Of a stretch of DNA of 21,975 bases, positions 6,104-13,548 are shown piece after piece; position 1 is the stretch's first letter; the number at the start of each line of letters is the position of its first letter. The notes beneath the pieces are model-generated. The model ran no database searches. It saw nothing but the letters and a program-made list of their open reading frames with translations, and was not told the origin of the DNA. A program made the translations under genes and the position numbers. The stretch lies in assembly GCA_020854785.1 (NCBI GenBank), contig JAHFZE010000048.1, positions 1 through 21,975 of the forward strand, in the 5' to 3' direction. This stretch comes from Methanomethylovorans sp. GTDB taxonomy: Archaea > Halobacteriota > Methanosarcinia > Methanosarcinales > Methanosarcinaceae.

Positions 6104-7795
6104 GTGGATAGAGGTCTGGATCTTCAAACCCGGAAATACTATTCTGAAAACGCTTCCGACGTTGCCAGGCGTTACGCATCCGTCTCCGGTGGAATAGACT
6201 CATGGTTCGACGTTGCCTTCCCAAAAGGTTCCCAGGTCCTCGATGTCGGCTGCGCCGCGGGACGTGATGTGCTGCTGCTCCTCAAAGGGGGATGGGATGC
6301 CTACGGTGTGGATCCCTGCGCCGAACTGATCGACGAAGACCTCCGCACGGAACCTGCCCTTAAAGGCCGCCTCTCCTGCGATGCCATCCCCGAACTGCAA
6401 TCAATTCCCGATCAAAGTTTTGAAGGCGTTCTCTGTTCTGCCGTCCTTATGCACCTGCCGGAAGAAACGCTCTTTGACGCTGTGTTCGGCCTCAGGAGGG
6501 TGCTGAAGCCAGGCGGCAGGCTCCTGGTATCGCTTCCACTGGATACCAATGGAAGCCCCGTCAACGGGCGTGATCAAAAGGGAAGATTCTTCAACGGCCT
6601 TTCCCCCGATAGACTTGAACTCCTTTTGTCCCGCCTCGGCTTTACATGTATCGGCAGAGGGGAGAATGCTGATACTCTCGGGCGTGATGATCGGAAGTGG
6701 GTTGTGCTCCTGTTTGCTCTGGGAACTGATGGGGCTGAGCGAAGCATCGACCGTATCGAATCTGTGCTCAACCGCGACCACAAGGTCGCCACCTACAAAC
6801 TCGCTCTCTTCCGCGCGTTGGCCGAGATTGGCATGACCCAGTACAACCGAGCAAAATGGCTCGCCGACGGCCGGGTCGCCGTGCCAATAAATGTTGTTGC
6901 CGAAAAATGGCTCGAATACTACTGGCCGATAGTATCCTGCGGGACATTCATCCCCCAGATCAACGGAGAGAAGCCCTCATCGCCAAAACCCATAGCCTTC
7001 CGGCGCCTTATGCGGGATCTTGCGGAGAGGTTCCGACCCAGGGGAGGACTTGCCGGATTCCTGATCGCGAAAAGATCGGGGAAACTCGACAAGGAAGAAA
7101 AAAACCTCTACGGCCAGCTTATGGGCAAACTCATCAACACGATCCGGGTCGGCCCCGTCAGATATTCAGGTGGCGGAGGAACTTCCCTGCAGATCTTCAG
7201 TTACGAACCCTCCAGCGGATGCATCCTCATGGAAAGAGGCATTTGGCAGGAGTTCTGCCTTATGGGAGCCTGGGTAAGGGATGCAACGATCCTGCGCTGG
7301 GCCGAACTGACAGAAAGACTCTCGAGAAATGAGGTAGCAGCAGGCAGGGTGATCGGACTGCTCATAGAAGACCCGCTTCCGGAAAGAGAGGTCTCCGACG
7401 CCAGGGATCTTTTCAGGAAAGCGGAGATAACCGAAAGCGTCTGGAGCGGAGCTCCTCTTGCGAAAAGGAACTTCGACGTGGACCACGCCATCCCTTTTTC
7501 CCTCTGGCGCTGCAACGACCTATGGAACCTCTTCCCCGTAAACAGCAGTGAAAACAGGAACAAAAAAGACAAACTCCCGAGCCGGAGGCTGATCCTGGGT
7601 CGAAAAAGGGCCATCCGCCAGACTTGGGAGAAAACCTTCGAAGCGTTTCCTGTCCGTTTCAGAACGGAAGCCGCTTCCTTCTCAGGGGCGACGATAACCG
7701 ATGATCCCCGCTGGCCGGATATTCTCTTCTCCCTCTTCGCCGAGGCCGTTGAAGTAACGGCCATCCAGAGAGGAGCCGAGAGGTGGGAGCCGTAG
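6104..7795 (+). CDS. Fused SAM methyltransferase and HNH nuclease
   Basis: A 563-residue protein from GTG 6104 (AGGAGG at 6087-6092). Residues 1-~190 form a class I SAM methyltransferase: VLDVGCAAGRDVLLLL at 45-60 is motif I, GVDPCAELI the acidic loop, and FEGVLCSAVLMHLPEE plus LRRVLKPGGRLLVSLP later motifs. A middle region (~220-440) of unknown fold contains KVATYKLALFRALAEI and WLEYYWPI. The C-terminus holds an HNH-type site: FDVDHAIPFSLW (Asp460-His461), then NDLWNLFPVN (Asn475) and ENRNKKDKLPS. The methyltransferase half resembles small-molecule or lipid types rather than a DNA methylase, because no DPPY/NPPY motif is seen. The role is probably in defence or restriction. The frame is open upstream to 5855, but that part is repeat-derived, so I excluded it. 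Confidence 0.78.
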   Translation: MDRGLDLQTRKYYSENASDVARRYASVSGGIDSWFDVAFPKGSQVLDVGCAAGRDVLLLLKGGWDAYGVDPCAELIDEDLRTEPALKGRLSCDAIPELQSIPDQSFEGVLCSAVLMHLPEETLFDAVFGLRRVLKPGGRLLVSLPLDTNGSPVNGRDQKGRFFNGLSPDRLELLLSRLGFTCIGRGENADTLGRDDRKWVVLLFALGTDGAERSIDRIESVLNRDHKVATYKLALFRALAEIGMTQYNRAKWLADGRVAVPINVVAEKWLEYYWPIVSCGTFIPQINGEKPSSPKPIAFRRLMRDLAERFRPRGGLAGFLIAKRSGKLDKEEKNLYGQLMGKLINTIRVGPVRYSGGGGTSLQIFSYEPSSGCILMERGIWQEFCLMGAWVRDATILRWAELTERLSRNEVAAGRVIGLLIEDPLPEREVSDARDLFRKAEITESVWSGAPLAKRNFDVDHAIPFSLWRCNDLWNLFPVNSSENRNKKDKLPSRRLILGRKRAIRQTWEKTFEAFPVRFRTEAASFSGATITDDPRWPDILFSLFAEAVEVTAIQRGAERWEP

Positions 7796-7901
7796 GTCAC
7801 TGAGGCCACCTCTTCATGTCTTGAATTGCAAAAAAGATAGCTTCGTGTGAAATAGTCGACTCAAATTTGTTTTAACGAGGGTCACTTGATCAATTTTTCC
7901 T

Positions 7902-7938
7902 GGAGGCCTGTTAGATCAGTTGTTTATTTAAGGCCTCC
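7902..7938. repeat. 8-bp inverted repeat beside the RAYT element
   Basis: GGAGGCCT (7902-7909) and AGGCCTCC (7931-7938) are perfect complements around a 21-base AT-rich loop, immediately before the REP at 7937. No T-run follows on the + strand, so it is not a clear terminator. It may belong to the RAYT unit. Confidence 0.45.
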
Positions 7939-7967
7939 CATAGGTGTCAGACCTACACATTTGACAA
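7937..7967 (-). repeat. REP-like repeat, left flank of the RAYT gene
   Basis: TCCCATAGGTGTCAGACCTA followed by CACATTTGACA. It is inverted relative to the copy at 8965-8991, so the two bracket the transposase gene. The arms TGTCA and TGACA flank a 12-base loop containing CTAC (GTAG on the other strand). Its last six bases, TTGACA, are also a perfect -35 box pointing toward the transposase gene. Confidence 0.88.
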
Positions 7968-8000
7968 AACAGTCTTTTCCGTGAAAAATGAGTCCTGATG

Positions 8001-8017
8001 CCTGCGGAGCACGCAGG
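8001..8017 (+). repeat. Hairpin just upstream of the RAYT gene
   Basis: CCTGCG (8001-8006) and CGCAGG (8012-8017) form a 6-bp GC-rich stem with loop GAGCA, ending 14 bases before the start codon. It could be a transposase recognition foldback or reduce translation of the transposase. Confidence 0.45.
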
Positions 8018-8031
8018 AAACGGGGGGTGGA

Positions 8032-8979
8032 ATGATGAGCAGGCCGTTGAGGATAGAGTTTCCCGGAGCCTTTTATCATGTCACGTCGAGAGGGAACGAG
8101 CAGAAGGATATTTTCAAGAGCGAGGCCGACCGGGAGAAGTTCCTGACCTACCTGGGATCGGCTGCGGAGAGATACGGGGCAGTGTTCCACGCCTGGTGCC
8201 TTATGACCAACCACTATCACCTGATGATCGAAACCCCCGAAGGCAACCTTTCCAGAATCATGAAACACATCAACAACTCCTACACGAACTACTACAACAT
8301 CAAGAGGAAAAGAGCAGGCCATCTCCTGCAGGGGCGATATAAGGCGATCCTGATCGAGGCCGACGCCTATGCCGCAGAATTGTCCCGCTACATACACCTG
8401 AACCCCGTCAAGGCAAAGATGGTCCCCTCGCCTGAAGAGTACATGTGGAGCAGTTACCGGTTCTATGCTGAGGAAAATGGACCGTCGTGGCTTTCGACCG
8501 GTTTTGTTCTGGGTTATTTCGGAACTGAACAAGGCGAGCAGAGGAGAAATTACAGAACCTATGTCATGGAGGCTGTCGGGAGAAAGTGTCCTGATCCTCT
8601 GGCTGGTTCGATCGCTTCGACCATTCTCGGGAGCGAGGATTTTGTCAGGGACATCAGGGAAAAGTACCTGGAAGGGAAGGGATCCGACAGGGATGTCCCC
8701 GCACTTCGCGAACTGACCCTGAGGCCCGATATCGCGAAGATCAGGGAAGGGGCAGAGAAGGCTTTTCCCGAAAACGGCAGGCTGGCAAGATCTTCAGGGA
8801 TCTATCTTTGTCATCGTTTCAGCGGGGCAAGGCTGAAGGAGATCGGAGACCTCTACGGTATTTCGCTATCTGGAGTGACCCAGGCGGCCAGGCGGTTCGA
8901 AGAGGCGATGAAAAAGGACAGAGGACTGGAGAAGAGGGTCCTTGAAATAGCCGGGAAACAAGGTTTGTCAATTGTGTAG
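8032..8979 (+). CDS. REP-associated tyrosine transposase (RAYT, Y1/HUH family)
   Basis: A 315-residue protein. The first ~135 residues are a Y1 transposase domain. They show RPLRIEFPGAFYHVTSRGNE at the start, the HUH metal site as CLMTNHYHLMIETP (His61, His63), a catalytic-tyrosine helix NNSYTNYYN (one of Tyr84, Tyr87 or Tyr88), then GHLLQGRYKA and YIHLNPVKAKMV. A C-terminal helix-turn-helix-like part follows (RFSGARLKEIGDLYGISLSG), as in longer RAYTs. GGGGGG at 8022-8027 is the ribosome site; ATG 8035 is equally possible. REP copies bracket the gene in inverted orientation, and the last codons and TAG stop lie inside the right-hand REP. RAYTs cut and join single-stranded REP sequences and are thought to disperse them. 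Confidence 0.92.
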   Translation: MMSRPLRIEFPGAFYHVTSRGNEQKDIFKSEADREKFLTYLGSAAERYGAVFHAWCLMTNHYHLMIETPEGNLSRIMKHINNSYTNYYNIKRKRAGHLLQGRYKAILIEADAYAAELSRYIHLNPVKAKMVPSPEEYMWSSYRFYAEENGPSWLSTGFVLGYFGTEQGEQRRNYRTYVMEAVGRKCPDPLAGSIASTILGSEDFVRDIREKYLEGKGSDRDVPALRELTLRPDIAKIREGAEKAFPENGRLARSSGIYLCHRFSGARLKEIGDLYGISLSGVTQAARRFEEAMKKDRGLEKRVLEIAGKQGLSIV

Positions 8980-8991
8980 GTCTGACACCTC
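8965..8991 (+). repeat. REP-like repeat, right flank of the RAYT gene
   Basis: TTGTCAATTGTGTAGGTCTG then ACACCTC. The TAG of its GTAG core is the stop codon of the transposase gene (8977-8979), so gene and repeat are physically fused. Confidence 0.85.
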
Positions 8992-9045
8992 TAGACCCTA
9001 GGGCCTGTTGCAAGAGAAGCGGTCCCTGTAGGGTTCCCATAAAAT

Positions 9046-9075
9046 AGTCAAATGCGTAGGTTTGACCCCTATGGG
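9046..9075 (+). repeat. REP-like repeat
   Basis: AGTCAAATGCGTAGGTTTGA followed by CCCCTATGGG. This subtype ends TTTGACCCCTATGGG rather than CTGACACC. It lies about 55 bp past the right RAYT-flanking copy, in the same orientation. Confidence 0.8.
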
Positions 9076-9136
9076 CTGTTCTCTGGTTCCTCCCGTTCAC
9101 CGTTGACCGCTCACTGTTTACGCATTTAGGTCTTTA

Positions 9137-9178
9137 ATGACCGGAATGCAATCTGGGTTTATGATTAGAGGGCAAAAC
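9137..9178 (+). repeat. Repeat R3, copy 3
   Basis: ATGACCGGAATGCAATCTGG, then GTTTATGATTAGAGGGCAAAACC, matching 2192-2233 and 3798-3839. No coding relic follows it here. Confidence 0.6.
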
Positions 9179-9270
9179 CGTTGCCATTGTGGTTGGCGGA
9201 AGGGTTATGGAAGAGAAAGGGTCGGAATCATTGGCGGAGGAAGGGTCAAAAAGATTCGACAAAAACCAGA

Positions 9271-9300
9271 TTTTGTAAATTGTGTAGGTCTGCCGGCTTT
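9271..9300 (+). repeat. REP-like repeat (degenerate)
   Basis: TTTTGTAAATTGTGTAGGTC followed by TGCCGGC keeps the GTAG core and left arm remnants; the right arm is lost. Confidence 0.45.
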
Positions 9301-9383
9301 GGGGCTTTTCCCTTGTATCCGACAACTGACTTCTTGCTCTGTCTGATTGGTTTGGACAAACTTTAATTTGGGTAACAGCCTGC

Positions 9384-9403
9384 CTAGGTTTGACCCCTAT
9401 GGG
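9384..9403 (+). repeat. REP-like half repeat
   Basis: CTAGGTTTGACCCCTATGGG equals the right half of the 9046-9075 subtype. It sits 39 bp upstream of the first gene of the AT-rich operon and marks that operon's left boundary. Confidence 0.55.
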
Positions 9404-9442
9404 AATCGTTTTGACTTTAAAAAAAATTTATGAGGTTTTTTT

Positions 9443-10850
9443 ATGAGTGAAATTGAAGAAACAAAGATGGAAAAATTTGATGGGGTTCTGAGAACGCTTA
9501 GCGCCCCTGCTTTTCGTGCTCTTTTGAAAATTGGAGTGCGCGATTTTGATTCATTTGTAAAAACTAATCTTGTAAATAGATTGTTGGGTTGTTGCTCACC
9601 CACTCACATTTTTGAACTTACTGAAGCACAAAAAAAAATTATCGATCAGTTCGAAAAAAATCTTCGTGTCAGTGGAAAAAAGATTACCTCCTTAAAAGAT
9701 CAACAAAAGATCTTTGGAATTTTCCCCGCAATAACTCCTGTAGTCAGAAAAGCCTCTTTGGGGAAGGGGAAAAAAGTCGAAGAAAATAAAAAAATTTCAA
9801 TTAAATATATGAAAGCACACCCGGAAGACATGATTTATTATGAAATACCACCCAATAACAGTATTTTAAGGAAAACCATTCCCGATTTGATTTATGACCG
9901 AAAAAAAGTAGAAGAAATTTGGAGAATTGTTGATTCAAAAAACTTGGTATTAAAAGATTTTCTTTTGTTGTCGTCCGATCAATGGGAGGGACTGCAAAAA
10001 GACAGCGTTTTCCAAGATGATCCGGCTGAAGTTCTTTTGGCTTTTTGTCTTGGTTTTTGGATCAGAAAAAAGCAAGAACAATCCATTCTTACCGTAATAA
10101 TCGATGCTTTAAATTCTTTATTCCCCCAAAAAGAGAGTGGAATGGTTAAAAAAACCCTGGATATTGCATTATGTGAACCCTTCCTTAATGAACAGGAAGT
10201 TAAACCTATTGGAAATTTCCGCTTGGATTCTTTTGGTTTGCCCGAGTCACTAATTTCAACCTGTAAAAAAAACAATATTTTTTATTGGAAAGAACTAGCA
10301 GTCATCTCAGAGAAGGACATCATTGAAAAAGAAGGCATAAATATAAGATCTTTCGAAAAGATTGCGCTTTTTTGGGATCTAACAACCTTCCTTGGCAAAT
10401 CGCTAAATGAAATTGGTTCATGGGAAGAAAGAAATTTTGCAAACTATCAAATAATGGTTAATAATTTTTTGGAATCAATTCTGGATAAACCAAGAGATAG
10501 AGACATTATTTCTGCCAGGATGGGGCTTAGGGATGGTGAAAGCAAAACACTTGAGGAGGTTGGAAAACAATTTGGGATTACAAGAGAAAGAGTAAGGCAA
10601 ATTGAAAAGAAATCTCTGCAAAAAATTAAACACAAAAAGAATGTGGAAACACTTAATTTGCTTTGGTTTTCGATAACAAATCATCTTAAAGATGTCAGAG
10701 GAGTTTGTGGTTTTGATGATTTGGCTAAACAAATCACAGAACAATTTCAGTGGCCTCAAGAACCCCCACCCGCGGCACTTGCTACGCTAGCAACTTTCAG
10801 CCCAAGAATAGAGCTAAGAAAGGAGAATAACCTTCTTATTGATACGGATA
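9443..10850 (+). pseudogene. Sigma-factor-like / helix-hairpin-helix protein of the defence operon, 5' part (interrupted by IS21)
   Basis: The first 469 codons of a gene cut by the IS at 10851; the frame runs into the IS and stops at 10948. Residues 15-45 (LRTLSAPAFRALLKIGVRDF) resemble the helix-hairpin-helix of the RNA polymerase alpha C-terminal domain, and 259-310 (FRLDSFGLPESLISTC...) look like a second one. Residues ~345-397 are a sigma-70 region 4-like helix-turn-helix: RDIISARMGL, TLEEVGKQFGITRERVRQIE. Neither a sigma region 2 nor a catalytic motif is seen. It probably binds DNA or contacts RNA polymerase, perhaps sensing or regulating for the operon. Joined to the 3' part at 13549, it gives a 1047-codon gene. 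Base composition is clearly more AT-rich than the DNA to the left. Confidence 0.8.
10845..10850 (+). repeat. Target-site duplication, left copy (CGGATA)
   Basis: CGGATA directly precedes the IS start TGCG at 10851 and is repeated after the IS end at 13543-13548. Six bases is within the usual 4-8 bp range for IS21-family insertions. Confidence 0.85.
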
Positions 10851-11042
10851 TGCGTTTTTCGGAGCAACTCGGCCAGGGTTTCGGAGCAACTCGGCCACCC
10901 TGTCGGAGTAATTCGGCCAGCTTGACGGAGCAACTCGGCCACCCTTAGGTTGGTCGGGGAGGAGGAGTTTGCTCCCATTGGGGATCAGGAACAGCGCCGG
11001 GCAATCCAAAGCCATAAAATCGCATTTACGGGGGGTGATTTT

Positions 11043-12620
11043 ATGGCTAACAGGAGGTTGCCTGTGCGAAAGATAAAAGAAATTCTACGCATGAAACATG
11101 TCTGCTCTCTTTCCAAGCGGGAGATAGCGCAAAGCTGCAATGTCCCGAGGAGCACCGTCGGCGACTACCTCAGGAGGGCAAGGGCGGCAGGGCTGGATTG
11201 GTCCGAAGCTTCGAGACTCACCGACACCGAACTTGAATCCCGTCTTTTTCCCACGGAACATTTGCCGAGCTCGGTCCACCGTCCGCCGCCTGACTGCGCC
11301 TACATCCATGATGAGCTTCAGACCCACCGCAAGGTAAACCTCACTCTGACCCAAATGTGGCTGGAGTACAAAGAGCAGCACCCTGACGGCTATCAATATA
11401 CACAGTTTTGCGAATACTATCGCCGCTGGCGCGGCAAGCTGGATTACTGCATGCGCATCACCCACACAGCCGGAGAGAAAGTCTTCGTCGACTACTGCGA
11501 CGGTCTGGCTATCGTCGATCCAGTCAGCGGCGAGCAAATTCCAACTCAACTCTTCATAGCCGTATGGGGAGCTTCCAATTATACATATGCCGAGGCAACC
11601 CTCTCCCAGACACTGCCTGACTGGATAGGATCTCATGTGAGGGCCTTCCGCTATTTCGGCTGCGTACCCAGGTTGCTGGTGCCGGACAATCTCAAGAGCG
11701 GGGTACAGGATCCGTGTTTTTATGAAGCGGAGCCGAATCGCACCTATGCAGAGATGGCCGGGCATTATGGCTGCGCCATTCTGCCGGCTCGACCAGGTCA
11801 CCCCAGAGACAAGGCCAAAGTCGAGGCAGGAGCACTTATAGCTCAGAGGTGGATACTGGCTGTATTGCGCCACCGGACCTTCTACAGTCTGGAGGAGCTG
11901 AATATGGCCATCCGGGAGCTTCTGGAAAGCCTCAACTCCCGTTTACTGCGCCGCTTGGGCAAGTCGCGCAGGGAGCTGTTTGAAACCGTAGACACACCCA
12001 ACGCTCAGTCCCTGCCAGAACGTCCCTACGAATACGCTGAATGGCTCAAGGCAAAGGTCAACATCGATTACCACATAGAGGTCGACCATCACTATTACAG
12101 CGTACCCTTCCAGCTTCTGAGAGAAAGACTCGACATAAGGCTGACCGCCTCCACCGTTGAAGTACTCCGCAAGGGGGAACGTGTGGTTGCCCACGCGAGG
12201 TCTCACGTCAGAGGAACTCATACGACGCTCAAGGACCATATGCCCCCGGAGCACCGCAAATATGCCGAATGGAGTCCATCCCGCTTCATCCAGTGGGCAT
12301 CCAGGACCGGATCCGCCACTGCGGAGCTTGTGGAAAAGATTATGGCCTCACGCACATATCCTGAGCAGGGGTATCGCGCCTGCCTGGGAATAATGCGGCT
12401 GGGCAGGCATTACGAACCGGAGAGGCTTGAAGCGGCGGCCCAGAGAGCTCTCAAATTCAACACCTGTTCCTACAAGTCGGTACGGGCCATCCTGTCGGCT
12501 GGTCTCGATCTCCAGGCAGTCGAGGAAGAAGTTCTCACCCAGGCGAGCCTGCCGGTGCACGGCAACATCAGGGGCAAGGAGTACTACACGAATTTCAAAC
12601 AGGAGGAAGATCATGCTTGA
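11043..12620 (+). CDS. istA: IS21-family transposase IstA
   Basis: A 525-residue DDE transposase. The N-terminal helix-turn-helix is visible as KIKEILRMKH and LSKREIAQSCNVPRSTVGDY. The catalytic core follows: KVFVDYCDGLAIVDP (first Asp), RLLVPDNLKSGV (second Asp) and ARPGHPRDKAKVEAG (Glu). The C-terminal part contains the IstA-typical VNIDYHIEVDHHYYSVPF. I chose ATG 11043, with GGGGGGTGA 6 bases upstream; the frame is open back to 10950, but that would start in the terminal repeats. IstA cuts the IS ends and joins them to target DNA, working with IstB. Confidence 0.93.
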   Translation: MANRRLPVRKIKEILRMKHVCSLSKREIAQSCNVPRSTVGDYLRRARAAGLDWSEASRLTDTELESRLFPTEHLPSSVHRPPPDCAYIHDELQTHRKVNLTLTQMWLEYKEQHPDGYQYTQFCEYYRRWRGKLDYCMRITHTAGEKVFVDYCDGLAIVDPVSGEQIPTQLFIAVWGASNYTYAEATLSQTLPDWIGSHVRAFRYFGCVPRLLVPDNLKSGVQDPCFYEAEPNRTYAEMAGHYGCAILPARPGHPRDKAKVEAGALIAQRWILAVLRHRTFYSLEELNMAIRELLESLNSRLLRRLGKSRRELFETVDTPNAQSLPERPYEYAEWLKAKVNIDYHIEVDHHYYSVPFQLLRERLDIRLTASTVEVLRKGERVVAHARSHVRGTHTTLKDHMPPEHRKYAEWSPSRFIQWASRTGSATAELVEKIMASRTYPEQGYRACLGIMRLGRHYEPERLEAAAQRALKFNTCSYKSVRAILSAGLDLQAVEEEVLTQASLPVHGNIRGKEYYTNFKQEEDHA

Positions 12621-13386
12621 CGAACAGACCATAGCAACTCTCAACGCAATGAAACTCTTGGGCATGGCAAAAGGCCTTGAAGAGCGACTCAACACACCCG
12701 CTCACGCGGAACTCTCCCACGCTGAGTTTGTTGGATTTCTGGTTCAGGACGAGAAGCTTTACCGCGACAACCAGCGGCTCAAACGCCTGCTCAAGAATGC
12801 CAGGCTCCGCCAGGCCGCATCTCTGGAGGACATCGACTTTCGTCATCCACGCGGTTTGAACAGGCAGGTGATGCTGGAGCTTTCCAGCACCCGCTGGATT
12901 GATGCACACCGCAATGTACTCCTCACCGGCCCGACGGGTATAGGCAAATCCTATCTGGCCTGCGCCCTGGGCAATTTCGCAGCCCGGAACGGCTATACGG
13001 TTCTTTATATGCGAGCACCCAGGCTCTTTGAAAGTCTCCAGCAAAGCCGGGGAGACGGTTCGCACATGAAAACCCTCTCCAGGTTGGCGAAGGTGCATCT
13101 GCTCATTATTGACGACTTCCTGCTCAATCCTCTCGGGGATATCGAGCGTCGAGATCTGCTGGAAATAGTTGAGGATCGTTACCAGGCAGGATCCACAATA
13201 ATAACCAGTCAATGTCCCATAAATGACTGGCATCCGAATATCGGCGACCCGACCCTCGCCGACGCCATATGCGACAGGTTGTTCCACAACACCTTCAAGA
13301 TAGACCTCAGAGGAGATTCCATGCGCAAGGGCAAGAAGGAATCCGAACCGATTCCGACTGAGAAGCAGAGAAAAGGCAAAGAGTAA
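12613..13386 (+). CDS. istB: IS21-family AAA+ helper ATPase IstB
   Basis: A 257-residue AAA+ ATPase. Walker A is LLTGPTGIGKSYLACALG, Walker B is LLIIDDFLL, and a sensor-like TIITSQCPINDWH follows. The N-terminal helical region (MKLLGMAKGLEERL...) is typical of IstB. ATG 12613 has AGGAGGAAG just upstream and overlaps the istA stop by 8 bp, so the two are translationally coupled. IstB selects the target site and stimulates IstA. Confidence 0.94.
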   Translation: MLDEQTIATLNAMKLLGMAKGLEERLNTPAHAELSHAEFVGFLVQDEKLYRDNQRLKRLLKNARLRQAASLEDIDFRHPRGLNRQVMLELSSTRWIDAHRNVLLTGPTGIGKSYLACALGNFAARNGYTVLYMRAPRLFESLQQSRGDGSHMKTLSRLAKVHLLIIDDFLLNPLGDIERRDLLEIVEDRYQAGSTIITSQCPINDWHPNIGDPTLADAICDRLFHNTFKIDLRGDSMRKGKKESEPIPTEKQRKGKE

Positions 13387-13542
13387 AGAGGAAGGGGGTA
13401 GAAAAAGGGGAAATTGTCATTGAAATAACCTTGAGCTAAACTGAATCAAGCTCGACGCTGTTCACCCGAATAGGTGGCCGAATTCACCGTGCCGCTGGCC
13501 GAGTTGAACCGGGACCGGTGGCCGAGTTCGCCGAAACCGGCA

Positions 13543-13548
13543 CGGATA
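13543..13548 (+). repeat. Target-site duplication, right copy (CGGATA)
   Basis: Second copy of the 10845-10850 duplication, immediately after the IS end CCGGCA. Confidence 0.85.

Larger units (their letters stand above)
8980..9442. other. Gene-less stretch of repeat debris before the defence operon
   Basis: No gene is supported. It contains the end of the right RAYT-flanking REP, another REP (9046-9075), repeat R3 copy 3 (9137-9178), a decayed REP (9271-9300) and a half REP (9384-9403). GAGGT (9432-9436), 6 bases before ATG 9443, is the ribosome site of the next gene. I see no convincing -35/-10 pair for that operon; TTGACT at 9411 lacks a -10 at proper spacing. Confidence 0.6.
10851..13542 (+). 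mobile_element. Complete IS21-family insertion sequence (2692 bp)
   Basis: It begins TGCG and ends GGCA, with related inverted termini: the left end reads TTTTTCGGAGCAACTCGGCCA, and the complement of the right end reads GGTTTCGGCGAACTCGGCCA. Like other IS21 elements it carries multiple subterminal repeats. Four are on the left (10859-10875, 10881-10897, 10903-10919, 10925-10941, core CGGAGCAACTCGGCCA) and three on the right (starting 13475, 13496, 13519, core TGGCCGA.TT). Inside are istA and istB, overlapping by 8 bp. Both genes are intact, and the element is flanked by CGGATA duplications, so the insertion looks recent. It is GC-rich compared with the gene it interrupts. Confidence 0.93.

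Noticed and set aside
7924..8532. 202-codon minus-strand frame opposite the RAYT gene
   Set aside because: It is a shadow of the transposase gene and ends in REP-derived residues (VKCVGLTPMGG).
9389..9427. TTGACC/TTGACT boxes upstream of the AT-rich operon as a promoter
   Set aside because: No TATAAT-like box lies 16-18 bp downstream of either; the A/T run makes weak matches unavoidable.
10851..10948. C-terminal tail of the 9443 ORF (RFSEQLGQGFGATRPPCRSN...)
   Set aside because: It is IS21 terminal-repeat sequence read through in frame after the insertion and not part of the original protein.
11085..11873. 262-codon minus-strand frame opposite istA, and the 230-codon frame opposite istB (12595-13287)
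   Set aside because: These are antisense shadows of GC-rich transposase genes. Their predicted proteins show no recognisable domain, and both sense genes are certain.
12427..12612. Upstream extension of the istB frame
   Set aside because: It overlaps istA in another frame and encodes an Arg/Ser-rich stretch with no family similarity. ATG 12613 has a strong ribosome site.
13518..13548. GTG 13518 as the natural start of the downstream winged-helix gene
   Set aside because: This start lies in the IS right end. The target duplication and in-frame junction show that the gene originally continued from 10850. It may still serve as an accidental start.
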